A stretch of DNA of 64,000 nt from Arcanobacterium phocae (GCF_018913465.1 NZ_JABAPM010000001.1:62001-126000), one strand, 5' to 3'. Positions 49,452 to 59,950 are shown, counted from the stretch's first letter. Made by a program: numbers and translations. Notes: generated by a model not told the origin, from the letters alone.

Positions 49452-50374
49452 TGAGAACCTATCATACCCTTGGTTCATGGGTCGCTGTTTTTGTTTTCGT
49501 CGTCGGAAACATATGCGGACTGCCGAGCTTGGCGTCTGCAACGTCAGAACCAAGCTCACCCAGTACGCCCAGTGAGCTAACTGAGGAAGAACAAGAGTGG
49601 TTTACGACTATCGGTACCGACCTTATGCGAGCCAAAGCCAGCGAAACATTCGGCGAAGATATCGGTGCTGATCCGGAGCTACTGAGCTTAGGTACTGCGC
49701 ATCATGCCTTTGCGTTCAGCCAAGAAAAAGAGTTGGTACGTAAGCCGGAAACTGCCTTTGTAGAATCGAATATGTGGTTGGCGCCAGTCTATAAAGATGC
49801 CAACGCTGTGGGAGCGCTGATTACTGAAGGCAACGGAGCCGCTCGGCGTGCAAACACGAGAATCGTGGCAGATCCCCGGTTGGCTACCGAAGCAGCTGCA
49901 TGGCCCAACGATACGACTAGTATTCTGGTTTACGATCCGCAGCTTAAGGCTTGGTTTGTTTTCCGCGACGGCATGATTGAACCTGGCGATAGTGCTGGCT
50001 CGGGCTACGTGCTTGGAAGTATCACATTTGACAAGTTCATGGAACATCGCAAGGACCTTATCGATATTGATGCCCCGGCTACGGCGATTCCCGCAAAAAA
50101 TCTCAGCCCGAGCACCGAAAACGAACAGATGACTCCGGCCAAGATCATTATTGTCTTCGCAATTCTTAGTGGTTTGGCAATATTTTCGGTTGCATGGTTG
50201 CGGTGGGATCAAAATAGAAAACAATCTGGGATCGGCAAGGAACCTGAATCTGCGATAGAGCAGGTGCATAAACCGAGTAAAAATCGGTGGGACCCATTCG
50301 CTAAAGCGCGACTACTTATCCATCCCCAAAAACAATCTGCTGACAATACGATATTTACGAAGGATACAAAATGA
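49451..50374 (+). CDS. Unrecognised signal-peptide membrane protein
   Basis: 307 residues that I cannot assign to a family. Residues 1 to about 31 look like a signal peptide (hydrophobic WVAVFVFVVGNICGLPSLAS, then Ala-Thr with an AxA-like site). A Ser/Pro/Glu-rich linker leads to an extracellular domain of about 170 residues, and residues about 229-247 (KIIIVFAILSGLAIFSVAW) form a membrane helix. A basic cytoplasmic tail of about 60 residues ends the protein. It overlaps tsaE by one base and tsaB by four, so it is translated from the same mRNA as the t6A genes although it must act at the membrane. No Cys pairs or catalytic motifs stand out. Confidence 0.8.
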   Translation: MRTYHTLGSWVAVFVFVVGNICGLPSLASATSEPSSPSTPSELTEEEQEWFTTIGTDLMRAKASETFGEDIGADPELLSLGTAHHAFAFSQEKELVRKPETAFVESNMWLAPVYKDANAVGALITEGNGAARRANTRIVADPRLATEAAAWPNDTTSILVYDPQLKAWFVFRDGMIEPGDSAGSGYVLGSITFDKFMEHRKDLIDIDAPATAIPAKNLSPSTENEQMTPAKIIIVFAILSGLAIFSVAWLRWDQNRKQSGIGKEPESAIEQVHKPSKNRWDPFAKARLLIHPQKQSADNTIFTKDTK

Positions 50375-51081
50375 CAACATATCTTACTATCGATACGAGT
50401 GCTACCGTCAATGTTGGTGTTGCTGATTGGCAGCTGGGGGTAGCGAGCCCGTTGGCATTTGAATCGTCTTCGGAGAAGCGCCATCATGCGGAACTACTAG
50501 CACCGATGGTACGGTCCGTTTTGGCTACCGCACAGATTGAGCGGCCAGACGCGATTATTGTTGGCACCGGTCCGGGAGCGTTTACTGGTTTGCGTGCGGG
50601 TCTGGTTACTGCGCGAGTACTTGCACGAGCATGGAATGTGCCAATGTACGGATTGTCTTCGTTAGACATTATGGCGTTAGCAGCCGTGGATCAGGGCGCG
50701 CAAGAAATTTTGTCCATGATTGATGCACGTCGTAAAGAAGTGTTTGTTGCGTCATTTAGGGCTATGGGTGGCGACGACGTCGAAGTACTTACTGCACCAG
50801 ATATTCGCAAGCCGGATGAGCTAGTAGATGAGCTAGGGAAGAATCGAGCTATGGTGGCAGTCGCCGAGCCGGAGCTTTATAGCCATGTTGGGAACGAACG
50901 AGTAAGTGTTAGCTTTGAGCCAACGGTGATGGTTCGCTTATTGCATTCGCGAATGGCACGAATTGAAGCTGGAGAATCCCTCTCATTGGATACTAAGCCA
51001 CAGTATTTGCGCCGACCAGATGTGCATGGCGGTGCACACGCCCAGCCAGCGGCCAAGGGCAATCCCTACAGTGCAAACTGA
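50371..51081 (+). CDS. tsaB: tRNA threonylcarbamoyladenosine biosynthesis protein TsaB
   Basis: 236 residues of the ASKHA fold. LTIDTSATVNVGV and the IIVGTGPGAFTGLRAG segment are characteristic. TsaB is the non-catalytic partner that stabilises TsaD. ATG overlaps the preceding stop (ATGA). rimI follows after 17 nt. Confidence 0.93.
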   Translation: MTTYLTIDTSATVNVGVADWQLGVASPLAFESSSEKRHHAELLAPMVRSVLATAQIERPDAIIVGTGPGAFTGLRAGLVTARVLARAWNVPMYGLSSLDIMALAAVDQGAQEILSMIDARRKEVFVASFRAMGGDDVEVLTAPDIRKPDELVDELGKNRAMVAVAEPELYSHVGNERVSVSFEPTVMVRLLHSRMARIEAGESLSLDTKPQYLRRPDVHGGAHAQPAAKGNPYSAN

Positions 51082-51098
51082 TTATGCGTGACTGATTA

Positions 51099-51599
51099 AT
51101 GAATTCTTGTTTTCAGCCCAATGACGCATTCCCTTCAACAATTGCTGGGTTTGATTTGCGTCGTGCGCCAGTTTCGTGGGCGGGGCGGATAGCAGATTTT
51201 GATCACCAGACTTTTGCACGTGATGCCTGGCCAAGTACGGTTTGGGAAGACGAATTATCCGCTAGCTATCGAACGTATCTGGTGCTATCTGAGCCTCCCG
51301 GTCCGCTACGGTCGCTGGGGGCGATTGTTGGCGTTGGGGGAGTGGCGTATGTTGATGATGCAGAGATCCTCACTATTGCTGTTTCTCCTCGCTATCAGCG
51401 GCAAGGCATCGGAAGTCGGTTGCTAGAAATCTTGCTAGATATCGCAGCTTGCCACGGCGCCCAACGGGTGTTTCTCGAAGTGCGAAGCAAAGACGAAGGC
51501 GTGCAGAAAATGTATGCGAAAGCCGGCTTCCAAGAGATTAGCAGGCGCAAGCACTACTACTCGGATGATGATGCAGTAGTTATGCTTCGCGAAACGTAA
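51099..51599 (+). CDS. rimI: GNAT N-acetyltransferase, RimI-like
   Basis: 166 residues. The acetyl-CoA loop is RYQRQGIGSRLL, followed by VFLEVRSKDEGVQKMYAKAG and KHYYSDDDAVVML, all marks of RimI, which acetylates the N-terminal Ala of S18 in enterobacteria. Its place after tsaB supports this name. In the usual order tsaD would come next, but here sdhCAB intervenes. Substrate in this organism not known. Confidence 0.85.
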   Translation: MNSCFQPNDAFPSTIAGFDLRRAPVSWAGRIADFDHQTFARDAWPSTVWEDELSASYRTYLVLSEPPGPLRSLGAIVGVGGVAYVDDAEILTIAVSPRYQRQGIGSRLLEILLDIAACHGAQRVFLEVRSKDEGVQKMYAKAGFQEISRRKHYYSDDDAVVMLRET

Positions 51600-51706
51600 T
51601 TTCGTGCTTAAAGAGTTGCATATATATTTACGTCACTTTTTGGTTGTGTGCCGATAGTCCTTTGTGTTGGTATTTCGCGGAAAATTCGATGCCAGTAGGA
51701 GATAGT

Positions 51707-51808
51707 ATGCGTAGCTGGTATCCTCATCTGGGATTTTTGCTACTTAAGACCCGACTTTTGACGGATTGTTTTGCTATCTTCGAGACGTGGCTAAATCAAC
51801 ATCTGTAG
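51707..51808 (+). CDS. Possible 33-codon leader ORF before sdhC
   Basis: An ATG 5 nt after AGGAG (51697-51701) opens a 33-codon frame beginning MRSWYPHLGF that ends with a TAG at 51806-51808, overlapping the first 22 nt of sdhC in another frame. It may be a translated leader peptide that couples ribosomes to sdhC, which itself has no Shine-Dalgarno. No similarity recognised; could be chance. Confidence 0.4.
   Translation: MRSWYPHLGFLLLKTRLLTDCFAIFETWLNQHL
51773..51780 (+). promoter_or_regulatory. Extended -10 candidate for sdhC
   Basis: TGCTATCTT (extended -10 TGn plus TATCTT at 51775-51780) ends 6 nt before the sdhC GTG. This would give a leaderless mRNA, competing with the idea of a translated leader ORF. 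A TTGACG at 51758-51763 is too close to be its -35. Confidence 0.4.
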
Positions 51809-52503
51809 AAATTAGAGGTCGCAAGACCACAGTGGCACTTAAAGTGCTCATGGCTGTGACCGGCTTGTTTATTGTTCTCTTCCTACTCTTCCATGCATTC
51901 GGAAACTTTAAGATGTTCCTGGGTGCAGAAGAGTACAACCATTACGCAGACTGGCTCAAGCATGGTCTGCTCTACCCGATCCTGCCAAAGTTATGGGCTT
52001 TGTGGATCTTCCGTTTAACTTTGCTGTTCTGTATTGTGGCTCACATGTACGCAGCTATTAAGCTGTGGAAGCGTGGTACGCAAGCTCGTGGACGCGAAAA
52101 GTACAAGGTGAATTCCGGTTCCAAGGTTGGCGTAAAGTACTCCTACACTGCTGCTACCATGCGTTTTGGTGGAGTCATTATTGCGCTGTTCGTTATCTTC
52201 CATATCTTGCAGTACACCGTCCTTGCTCTCCAGCCTGGCGGTGAATACTCAGCGCACGATCCGTATCACAACATGATTTACGGCTTCTCCGTATGGTGGG
52301 TATGGCTGGTTTACTTCATTGCTCTTGCTTCGATTGCCTTCCACGTTTCGCACGGCGTGTGGTCAGCTCTCGCAACGTTGGGTTTGAACACCCGTCGTCG
52401 TCAGCATGCATTCAAAATCATCGCCATCGTCGTAGGTTTGGCTATTTTGGTCGGTTTCATGACGCCGCCAACTGCCATCCTGCTTGGCTTCATCGCTGCT
52501 TAA
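51787..52503 (+). CDS. sdhC: Succinate dehydrogenase cytochrome b subunit
   Basis: 238 residues with five hydrophobic helices, the single-subunit diheme anchor of type B SDH/fumarate reductases (no SdhD). [20 protein letters not shown] starts helix 1; [26 protein letters not shown] and [12 protein letters not shown] hold His candidates for haem ligands. It carries electrons from SdhB to menaquinone. GTG start at 51787 with no clear ribosome-binding site. Confidence 0.9.
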   Translation: MAKSTSVEIRGRKTTVALKVLMAVTGLFIVLFLLFHAFGNFKMFLGAEEYNHYADWLKHGLLYPILPKLWALWIFRLTLLFCIVAHMYAAIKLWKRGTQARGREKYKVNSGSKVGVKYSYTAATMRFGGVIIALFVIFHILQYTVLALQPGGEYSAHDPYHNMIYGFSVWWVWLVYFIALASIAFHVSHGVWSALATLGLNTRRRQHAFKIIAIVVGLAILVGFMTPPTAILLGFIAA

Positions 52504-52516
52504 GGGGTATGAGATC

Positions 52517-54487
52517 ATGACTGAAACTTTGATCGAAGGCCTGTACCGCGCAGGCGAACCAATCGCGGATACTAAAGCGCCAACTGGCCCTATTTCGGAC
52601 AAGTGGGAACAGCGTAAATTCAATGCACGCCTCGTTAACCCAGCTAACCGCCGCAAGCTGAACATCATCGTCGTCGGTACCGGTCTTGCCGGTGGTGCTG
52701 GCGCTGCTTCGCTCGGTGAAATGGGATATAACGTTAAGGCGTTCTTCTACCAGGATTCAGCTCGTCGAGCACACTCGATTGCTGCTCAGGGTGGAATTAA
52801 CGCGGCGAAGAACTACAAGAACGATAACGATTCGACCTATCGTTTGTTCTACGACACCATCAAGGGCGGCGACTACCGTTCCCGTGAGACCAACGTGTAT
52901 CGACTGGCTGAAGTTTCGGCCAACATTATCGATCAGTGTGTGGCACAGGGTGTTCCATTTGCTCGTGAATACGGTGGCTTGCTCGATAACCGCTCGTTCG
53001 GAGGCGTACAGGTTTCACGTACGTTCTACGCACGTGGCCAAACAGGTCAGCAGCTGTTGATCGGTGCGTACCAAGCGTTGATGCGCCAGGTCAAGGCAGG
53101 TACCGTTGAGGCCTTCCCACGCCATGAAATGGTTGAATTGATCGTCATTGACGGTCGTGCTCGCGGTATTGTCGCTCGTGACATGGTCACTGGCGAAATC
53201 GAAACCCACTTGGCTGATGCTGTTGTGCTGGGTACTGGTGGTTATGGAAACGTATTCTTCTTGTCCACCAATGCGATGGGATGTAACGCAACTGCTATTT
53301 GGCGTGCACACCGCAAGGGTGCCTACTTCGGCAACCCGTGCTTCACCCAGATTCACCCAACCTGTATTCCACAGCATGGTTCTTCGCAGTCTAAGCTCAC
53401 CTTGATGTCTGAGTCACTGCGTAACGATGGCCGTATTTGGGTACCGAAGAAGGCTGAGGATTGCAAGAAGGATCCACGCGATATTCCAGAAGAAGATCGC
53501 GATTACTACCTCGAGCGTATCTACCCAGCGTTTGGAAACCTTGTACCTCGAGACATTGCTTCTCGTCAAGCAAAGAATATGTGTGACGAAGGCCGTGGCG
53601 TTGGCCCAGAAATCGACGGCGTGGCACGTGGTGTTTACCTCGACTTCTCGGATGCCATTAACCGTATGGGCAAGGATGTTGTTTCTGCTAAGTACGGCAA
53701 CTTGTTCGATATGTACAAGCAGATTACTGGTGATGATCCATACGAAGTGCCAATGCGCATTTATCCTGCAGTCCACTACACTATGGGTGGTTTGTGGGTA
53801 GATTACGATCTGCAGTCGTCGATCCCAGGTCTGTTTGTTACGGGCGAGGCTAACTTCTCTGACCATGGTGCAAACCGGTTGGGCGCGTCCGCGCTCATGC
53901 AGGGTCTTGCTGACGGTTACTTTGTACTTCCAAACACCATTAACGATTACTTGGCTGATGGTCCGTTTGAGAAGATCACCGAAGACCATCCAGAAGTTGT
54001 TAAGGTACGTCAGGAAGTCGAAAAGCAGATCGAATTCTTTGTTAATAACAAGGGCACCCGATCTGTCGATTCCTTCCACAAGGAACTCGGCCACATCATG
54101 TGGGAGTACTGTGGTATGGAGCGCAGCGAGGAAGGCTTAAAGAAAGCTATCGGTATGATCCGAGAGCTGCGTAAGGACTTCTGGCAGAACGTTCGCGTTC
54201 CAGGCGATCCAGATGAGCTAAACCAGTCTTTGGAGAAGGCCGGCCGTGTCGCTGACTTCTTCGAATTAGGTGAGCTCATGTGTATCGATGCTCTCCATCG
54301 CCGGGAATCCTGTGGTGGTCACTTCCGCGCTGAATCCCAGACCGAGGAAGGCGAAGCGCTTCGTGATGACGTTAACTTCGCTTATGTCGCCGCCTGGGAG
54401 TGGGGTGGAGAAGACGGAGCACCAATTCTCCACAAGGAAGATCTGAAGTACGAATTCGTCGAGATGAAGCAGCGGAGCTACAAGTGA
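52517..54487 (+). CDS. sdhA: Succinate dehydrogenase/fumarate reductase flavoprotein subunit
   Basis: 656 residues. The FAD-binding GTGLAGG is at residues 54-60, and [18 protein letters not shown] includes the His that binds FAD covalently in this family. The active-site segments ([14 protein letters not shown]-equivalent region with [15 protein letters not shown], and [20 protein letters not shown]) are present. The sequence resembles the Bacteroides/Corynebacterium-type branch rather than the E. coli type. ATG at 52517 follows AAGGGG; an earlier frame start overlaps sdhC and is not used. The stop overlaps the sdhB GTG. Confidence 0.95.
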   Translation: MTETLIEGLYRAGEPIADTKAPTGPISDKWEQRKFNARLVNPANRRKLNIIVVGTGLAGGAGAASLGEMGYNVKAFFYQDSARRAHSIAAQGGINAAKNYKNDNDSTYRLFYDTIKGGDYRSRETNVYRLAEVSANIIDQCVAQGVPFAREYGGLLDNRSFGGVQVSRTFYARGQTGQQLLIGAYQALMRQVKAGTVEAFPRHEMVELIVIDGRARGIVARDMVTGEIETHLADAVVLGTGGYGNVFFLSTNAMGCNATAIWRAHRKGAYFGNPCFTQIHPTCIPQHGSSQSKLTLMSESLRNDGRIWVPKKAEDCKKDPRDIPEEDRDYYLERIYPAFGNLVPRDIASRQAKNMCDEGRGVGPEIDGVARGVYLDFSDAINRMGKDVVSAKYGNLFDMYKQITGDDPYEVPMRIYPAVHYTMGGLWVDYDLQSSIPGLFVTGEANFSDHGANRLGASALMQGLADGYFVLPNTINDYLADGPFEKITEDHPEVVKVRQEVEKQIEFFVNNKGTRSVDSFHKELGHIMWEYCGMERSEEGLKKAIGMIRELRKDFWQNVRVPGDPDELNQSLEKAGRVADFFELGELMCIDALHRRESCGGHFRAESQTEEGEALRDDVNFAYVAAWEWGGEDGAPILHKEDLKYEFVEMKQRSYK

Positions 54488-55227
54488 AAATCAATCTTGA
54501 ATTTTGGCGGCAAGATGGCCGTGGCGATCAGGGTCATTTCGATACCCATACCCTCGCCGATGTCGATGAGACAGCATCTTTCTTGGAGATGCTTGATCAA
54601 CTAAACGAAGAACTCTTTGCCAAGGGCGAAGAGCCAGTTGCATTCGATTCTGACTGTCGTGAAGGCATCTGTGGACAATGCGGCATCGTTATTAACGGCG
54701 ATCCGCACGGCCCAAAGGTGACAACCACCTGTCAGCTTCATATGCGTTCTTTCAAAGACGGTGACACCATCACTATTGAGCCTTGGCGTTCTACCGCGTT
54801 CCCGGTCCTCAAGGACTTGGTTGTGGATCGTTCTGCGTTGGATCGCATTGTGCAAGCTGGTGGATACATCTCCGTTAACACCGGTGCAGCCCCAGATGCT
54901 CACGCAGTACCAGTTCCTAAAGACCATGCAGATCGTGCTTTCGAAGCCGCTGCTTGTATCGGATGTGGTGCGTGTGTAGCAGCCTGCCCGAACGGTTCAG
55001 CAATGCTATTCACCTCGGCAAAGGTTATGCACCTTGGTCTGCTCCCACAGGGACAGCCAGAGCGTCTTGATCGTGTTGTGAAGATGTTAGCTCAGCACGA
55101 TTCTGAAGGTTTTGGTGGATGCACCAACGTTGGCGCATGTGCAGCTGCCTGCCCGAAGGAAGTGCCGCTTGAGCTTATTTCGATGCTCAACCGTGACTTG
55201 ATGAAGTCAATGGTACACGGTCGCTGA
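54484..55227 (+). CDS. sdhB: Succinate dehydrogenase/fumarate reductase iron-sulfur subunit
   Basis: 247 residues. The [2Fe-2S] Cys are in [10 protein letters not shown] and CQLH, the [4Fe-4S] set in [14 protein letters not shown] and the [3Fe-4S] set in [17 protein letters not shown]. It passes electrons from SdhA FAD to the SdhC haems. GTG start overlaps the sdhA stop by four bases (GTGA). Confidence 0.95.
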   Translation: MKINLEFWRQDGRGDQGHFDTHTLADVDETASFLEMLDQLNEELFAKGEEPVAFDSDCREGICGQCGIVINGDPHGPKVTTTCQLHMRSFKDGDTITIEPWRSTAFPVLKDLVVDRSALDRIVQAGGYISVNTGAAPDAHAVPVPKDHADRAFEAAACIGCGACVAACPNGSAMLFTSAKVMHLGLLPQGQPERLDRVVKMLAQHDSEGFGGCTNVGACAAACPKEVPLELISMLNRDLMKSMVHGR

Positions 55228-55239
55228 TAGTTAGCTACA

Positions 55240-55275
55240 ACGGGAGGGTCGCAACGCTAGTTGCGACCCTCCCGT
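55240..55275 (+). terminator. Hairpin terminator after sdhB
   Basis: A perfect 16-bp, GC-rich stem (55240-55255 with 55260-55275) and GCTA loop. No T-run follows. Confidence 0.7.
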
Positions 55276-55315
55276 CGTCGTCGGCACAACATGTCCCGAA
55301 TATAACAAAGCTCGC

Positions 55316-55345
55316 CTGAACAACCGTTACCGAATCAACTAAACT
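55316..55345 (+). promoter_or_regulatory. Promoter of tsaD, probably leaderless
   Basis: CTGAAC (55316-55321), 18-nt spacer, TAAACT (55340-55345), then 7 nt to the GTG start at 55353. No Shine-Dalgarno lies between. Confidence 0.55.
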
Positions 55346-55352
55346 AGACGTT

Positions 55353-56396
55353 GTGAATGAACTGATTTTAGGTATTGAAACATCGTGTGATGAGACCGGA
55401 ATTGCGCTCGTGCGTGATGGGGAGCTCCTGGCAGACGTAACGGCAACGTCAATGGATGAATATGCACGTTACGGCGGCATCATCCCCGAAATTGCTTCCC
55501 GAGCCCATTTGGAACAATTTGTGCCTACTTTGGATGCGGCACTTGAGAAAGCCGGAGTAGCTCTAGAGGACGTCGATGCTATCGCGGCGACTGCTGGTCC
55601 AGGGCTTGTCGGTTCTTTAACGGTCGGTGTTTCAGCTGCAAAATCGCTTGCTTTAGCTTTAGGCAAACCGTTCTACGGGGTGAACCATATTATCGGGCAT
55701 ATCGCTGTTGATCAGCTCGTTCATGGTCCGTTCCCAGAGCGCTTCATTGGTTTAGCTGTTTCTGGTGGACATTCGCATCTTCTTGATATTCGTAATATCG
55801 CCACCGACGTCGTCGAACTAGGTGGAACACTTGACGACGCTGCCGGTGAAGCATTTGACAAAGTGGGTCGTCTGTTGGGATTGCCGTACCCCGGTGGTCC
55901 GCACATCGATCGGTTGTCCAAGCAAGGTGATCGAAACGCCATCCGTTTCCCGCGTGGTCTGAGCCGGGTCAAGGATAAGGATGTGCACGCCTACGATTAT
56001 TCGTTCTCTGGCTTAAAGACTGCGGTTGCTCGGCATATCGAGGGCTTGGAAGCGCGTGGTGAGGAAGTACCGAAGGCAGATATCGCTGCTGGTTTTTCCG
56101 AAGCAGTCACTGATGTTCTCTCGCGCAAAGCGTTCGAAGCATGTAAACGCAACAACTGTGACACGCTCGTTATTGGTGGCGGTTTTTCGGCGAACTCACG
56201 TCTGCGCGAACTAGCGCAGGAACGAGCTGAAGAATACGGCGTCACAGTGCGAATCCCGCCGATCCGTTACTGCACTGACAACGGCGCAATGATCGCTGCC
56301 TTGGGATGGGAGATGGTCCGTAACGGTGTAGAACCGTCCCCACTCAACATCACAGTAGACAGCGGTCTAGCCCGCGAAACGACGATTATTCACTGA
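55353..56396 (+). CDS. tsaD: tRNA N6-adenosine threonylcarbamoyltransferase TsaD
   Basis: 347 residues. [12 protein letters not shown], the metal-binding His pair in [40 protein letters not shown] and [14 protein letters not shown] are family motifs. It transfers threonylcarbamoyl to A37 of ANN-decoding tRNAs. It is separated from tsaB-rimI by sdhCAB and has its own promoter. Converges with the methyltransferase gene 21 nt away. Confidence 0.96.
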   Translation: MNELILGIETSCDETGIALVRDGELLADVTATSMDEYARYGGIIPEIASRAHLEQFVPTLDAALEKAGVALEDVDAIAATAGPGLVGSLTVGVSAAKSLALALGKPFYGVNHIIGHIAVDQLVHGPFPERFIGLAVSGGHSHLLDIRNIATDVVELGGTLDDAAGEAFDKVGRLLGLPYPGGPHIDRLSKQGDRNAIRFPRGLSRVKDKDVHAYDYSFSGLKTAVARHIEGLEARGEEVPKADIAAGFSEAVTDVLSRKAFEACKRNNCDTLVIGGGFSANSRLRELAQERAEEYGVTVRIPPIRYCTDNGAMIAALGWEMVRNGVEPSPLNITVDSGLARETTIIH

Positions 56397-56417
56397 TCGA
56401 CGTCGAGCTGCTGCTCG

Positions 56418-57629
56418 TTACTTTCCAGACGCTGGTTGGTGGCGTTCAGCGACGATAACTCGATGCTGTCCGGCGACTGGGGTAGCGATAAGTGTTGCTT
56501 GCGCGCTGTGAAGCGGGTTTAGCTTCAGCTTCTTTCGCCAGGTGCTTGGATCTAGATCCGTTCCGCGTTTCTTGATTTCTACGATTCCGATCTCGTGAGC
56601 GGTAAGGTAGGCTCGGACTTTCTTGGTATCCAACGGCAACACGTCGCGGATAACAAATGTTGTGACGAGTGGTGACTCGATAAGGTCGGCGCCAGTAAGG
56701 TATGCAATGTTGTGCGAAACTGGTGCAATATTGCGGTCTTCACACAGCCGAGCGATGCCACCGGAGCGAATAACTGCGGGATCTGGCTCATAGATATAGT
56801 CACCAAGAGGCGTTGGCAGGACGGTTGGGGATTCCGACGACGTCGCCTCGCTACCGGAATCAAAAACTACGGTGTGACTGCCACGGATGATGCGAGCGCT
56901 GCGTCCCGGCTGTGGTGCCGCTGAACCGAGCCAGATAACTGCTTCGAGCAGATCGCCGTCGACGCTAGTCCATTCCACGTAGGCGTTGTCAGGTAGCGCG
57001 GCATAATCAATGCCGGGAGCAACTTTAATGCCAGCTGCCGGGAACTGTTCGGCAAGGCGAAGCGCGGTAGACAATGGGGGAGCCCACTGTTCTGGGTCTG
57101 CGATACGTTTACCATTGCTACGACGTGCCGGATCGAGCCACAGCGCATCGGCACTGAAACTTTGTAGATCCAGTTCACGTCCATCTGCATGAATGACGCG
57201 GGCTTCGGGGAATGCGGAAAGATTGAATGTCGCTGCTTGCGCGGTATCGGCATCGCTTTCCACGGACGTTACCCGTAATCCGAGCCCAGCGAATGCCATC
57301 GAGTCAGCTCCAACGCCACACCCCAGATCGATTACGTGGTGGATGTGGGCGTTGCGGAAACGTTGGGCATGATGCGCTGCCACCGGAAGTCGAGTGGCTT
57401 GCTCCACGCCGTCGTTGGTAAAAAGCATTGTTTGTGCAAACGAACCGAATTTTGCGGTGGCTTTTGCGCGGAGCCGGCTTTGGGTGAGGGCGGCCGCAAC
57501 AAGGTCTGCGTTATGGCCGTTTTTACGCAATTGAGCTGTGAGAGCGAAAACGTCTTGGGCTTCGTAAGGTGGAAGTTCGGTGAGAAGACGTTGTCCATCT
57601 GGGGTTAAAAGTAGTGGAATCATGCTCAT
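56418..57629 (-). CDS. Class I SAM-dependent methyltransferase with THUMP-like region
   Basis: 403 residues. Motif I VIDLGCGVGADSMAFAGLG near residue 96 and VESDADTAQ bind SAM; WLDPARRSNGKRI follows, a motif I associate with a family annotated as THUMP-like methyltransferases. The C-terminal part (RGTDLDPSTWRKKLKLNP) is the THUMP-like end. An RNA substrate is likely but unproven. ATG at 57629 or 57623 is possible. Convergent with tsaD and divergent from groES. Confidence 0.75.
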   Translation of the reverse strand: MSMIPLLLTPDGQRLLTELPPYEAQDVFALTAQLRKNGHNADLVAAALTQSRLRAKATAKFGSFAQTMLFTNDGVEQATRLPVAAHHAQRFRNAHIHHVIDLGCGVGADSMAFAGLGLRVTSVESDADTAQAATFNLSAFPEARVIHADGRELDLQSFSADALWLDPARRSNGKRIADPEQWAPPLSTALRLAEQFPAAGIKVAPGIDYAALPDNAYVEWTSVDGDLLEAVIWLGSAAPQPGRSARIIRGSHTVVFDSGSEATSSESPTVLPTPLGDYIYEPDPAVIRSGGIARLCEDRNIAPVSHNIAYLTGADLIESPLVTTFVIRDVLPLDTKKVRAYLTAHEIGIVEIKKRGTDLDPSTWRKKLKLNPLHSAQATLIATPVAGQHRVIVAERHQPASGK

Positions 57630-57674
57630 GCCTCTATCGTCTCATGGACAGCCACATTCGCGCATAGCGATTTA

Positions 57675-57701
57675 CTGGCACTCCTTTTGACCGAGTGCTA
57701 G
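57675..57701. promoter_or_regulatory. CIRCE operator of groES
   Basis: CTGGCACTC (57675-57683), nine bases, GAGTGCTAG (57693-57701): a near-consensus CIRCE element, the binding site of the heat-shock repressor HrcA. It overlaps the -35 box of the groES promoter. Confidence 0.9.
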
Positions 57702-57716
57702 TGTGCGCTTTACTCT
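57687..57716 (+). promoter_or_regulatory. Promoter of groES
   Basis: TTGACC (57687-57692) and TACTCT (57711-57716), 18-nt spacer. The -35 lies inside the CIRCE operator, so HrcA binding would block RNA polymerase. Confidence 0.7.
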
Positions 57717-57818
57717 TGTTAATGGACGTGGAAATCCACGTAGTGCTCGGTTTCGTACACCGCGACGGCGAAACCAGGCAGAAAGCTAGTATTTTCGAGC
57801 AAAAGAAGGGGGAGCCGG

Positions 57819-58115
57819 ATGTCCGTCTCCATCAAACCGCTGGACGATCGTATCGTCATCAAGCAGGTTGAAGCAGAAGAAACAACCGCTTCTGGTCTGG
57901 TCCTGGTAGATTCTGCCAAGGAAAAGCCACAAGAGGGCGAAGTTATTGCAGTAGGTCCAGGTCGCGTTGACGACAATGGTAACCGGGTTGCCATGGAAGT
58001 CAAGGTTGGCGATCTTGTCATTTACTCCAAGTATGGTGGCACCGAAGTCAAGTATGGTGCTGAAGAGTTCTTGATTCTTTCGCAGCGTGACGTCTTAGCA
58101 GTTGTCACCCACTGA
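57819..58115 (+). CDS. groES: Co-chaperonin GroES
   Basis: 98 residues: [20 protein letters not shown], the mobile loop with [18 protein letters not shown] and the roof hairpin are present. It caps GroEL. A terminator follows directly and no groEL gene is adjacent; the groEL partner must be elsewhere. CIRCE-controlled. Confidence 0.96.
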   Translation: MSVSIKPLDDRIVIKQVEAEETTASGLVLVDSAKEKPQEGEVIAVGPGRVDDNGNRVAMEVKVGDLVIYSKYGGTEVKYGAEEFLILSQRDVLAVVTH

Positions 58116-58126
58116 TTAAGATACTG

Positions 58127-58163
58127 AAAATGTCCCGCGGGCGTGATGCTCGCGGGACATTTT
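58127..58163. terminator. Bidirectional terminator after groES
   Basis: A 13-bp perfect stem (58127-58139 with 58151-58163), A-rich and T-rich at its ends, between convergent groES and whiB. Confidence 0.85.
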
Positions 58164-58226
58164 TAATGCCTGTTGTTATCGGAACTAGTTGTTGTCAGAT
58201 CTAGTTGTCAGCGGAACTAGGCTACG

Positions 58227-58270
58227 TTTTTAGGCGGTGCGACCGTAGTTTTTAGGCGGTACGGCCGTGG
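58227..58270. repeat. Two tandem 22-bp units at the whiB 3' end
   Basis: Units at 58227-58248 and 58249-58270 match at 19 of 22 positions; the second contains the last codons and stop of whiB. Further short CTAGTTGT-type repeats lie at about 58185-58220. Confidence 0.75.
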
Positions 58271-58557
58271 CGCTTGGCGGAAATAATTCGGTTGCGTTCT
58301 TCTTCCGAAAGTCCGCCCCATACACCGTATGGTTCGTGATTTACTAATGCGTATTCACGGCATTCGTCAATGACTGGGCAGGTTTGGCAGATTCGCTTGG
58401 CACGTTCGATACGACGACGGCGCGGACCGCCACGTTCTCCTTCGGGGTGGAAGAAGAATTCGGGGTCCATATTGTTACAGCTACCGAGTGCTTGCCAGTC
58501 CCAGAAGTCTACGAGAGCTCCAGATACATCCTTGATTCGGGCGACCACTAATGTCAC
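58252..58557 (-). CDS. whiB: WhiB-family regulator, WhiB3/WhiD type
   Basis: 101 residues. The four iron-sulfur Cys are residues 27, 57, 60 and 66 (CQTCPVIDEC), and the GVWGG turn (YGVWGGLSEEER) and basic C-terminus (KRHGRTA) are present. WDWQ, FFHPEGERG and the short C-terminus resemble Mycobacterium WhiB3/Streptomyces WhiD, as recalled. These are redox- and NO-sensitive sigma-factor partners. GTG start at 58557. Its place beside groES and guaB matches the mycobacterial order around whiB3. Confidence 0.88.
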   Translation of the reverse strand: MTLVVARIKDVSGALVDFWDWQALGSCNNMDPEFFFHPEGERGGPRRRRIERAKRICQTCPVIDECREYALVNHEPYGVWGGLSEEERNRIISAKRHGRTA

Positions 58558-58761
58558 GTCCTGTTCATTCTTGCAATTTTCAACTTTATCTACGTTACCA
58601 ATGAGGCTGGATGTAAAACAAGGGGTTTTATGCGATTTAGTGCCGGGTATAGTGTGGCGTTGATTGCATTGACATGAGAATAGAGTGCTGTCGTGGAATG
58701 AATCAGTAAATAGTGATGCGTCGCAATGTGGTCGGGGTTTTCGTGCAGTAGGCAGAACGCG

Positions 58762-58767
58762 TAAACT
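58762..58767 (+). promoter_or_regulatory. -10 box of guaB, probably leaderless
   Basis: TAAACT ends 6 nt before the guaB ATG at 58774. GAGG directly abuts the ATG, too close for a Shine-Dalgarno. The -35 (TTTTCG, 18 nt) is weak. Confidence 0.5.
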
Positions 58768-58770
58768 TAG

Positions 58771-59940
<1,170 letters not shown>

Positions 59941-59950
59941 CTGTCGTAAG

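Noticed and set aside
58162-58226. CRISPR-like short repeats beside whiB
   Set aside because: Units are short, imperfect and without spacers of constant length.
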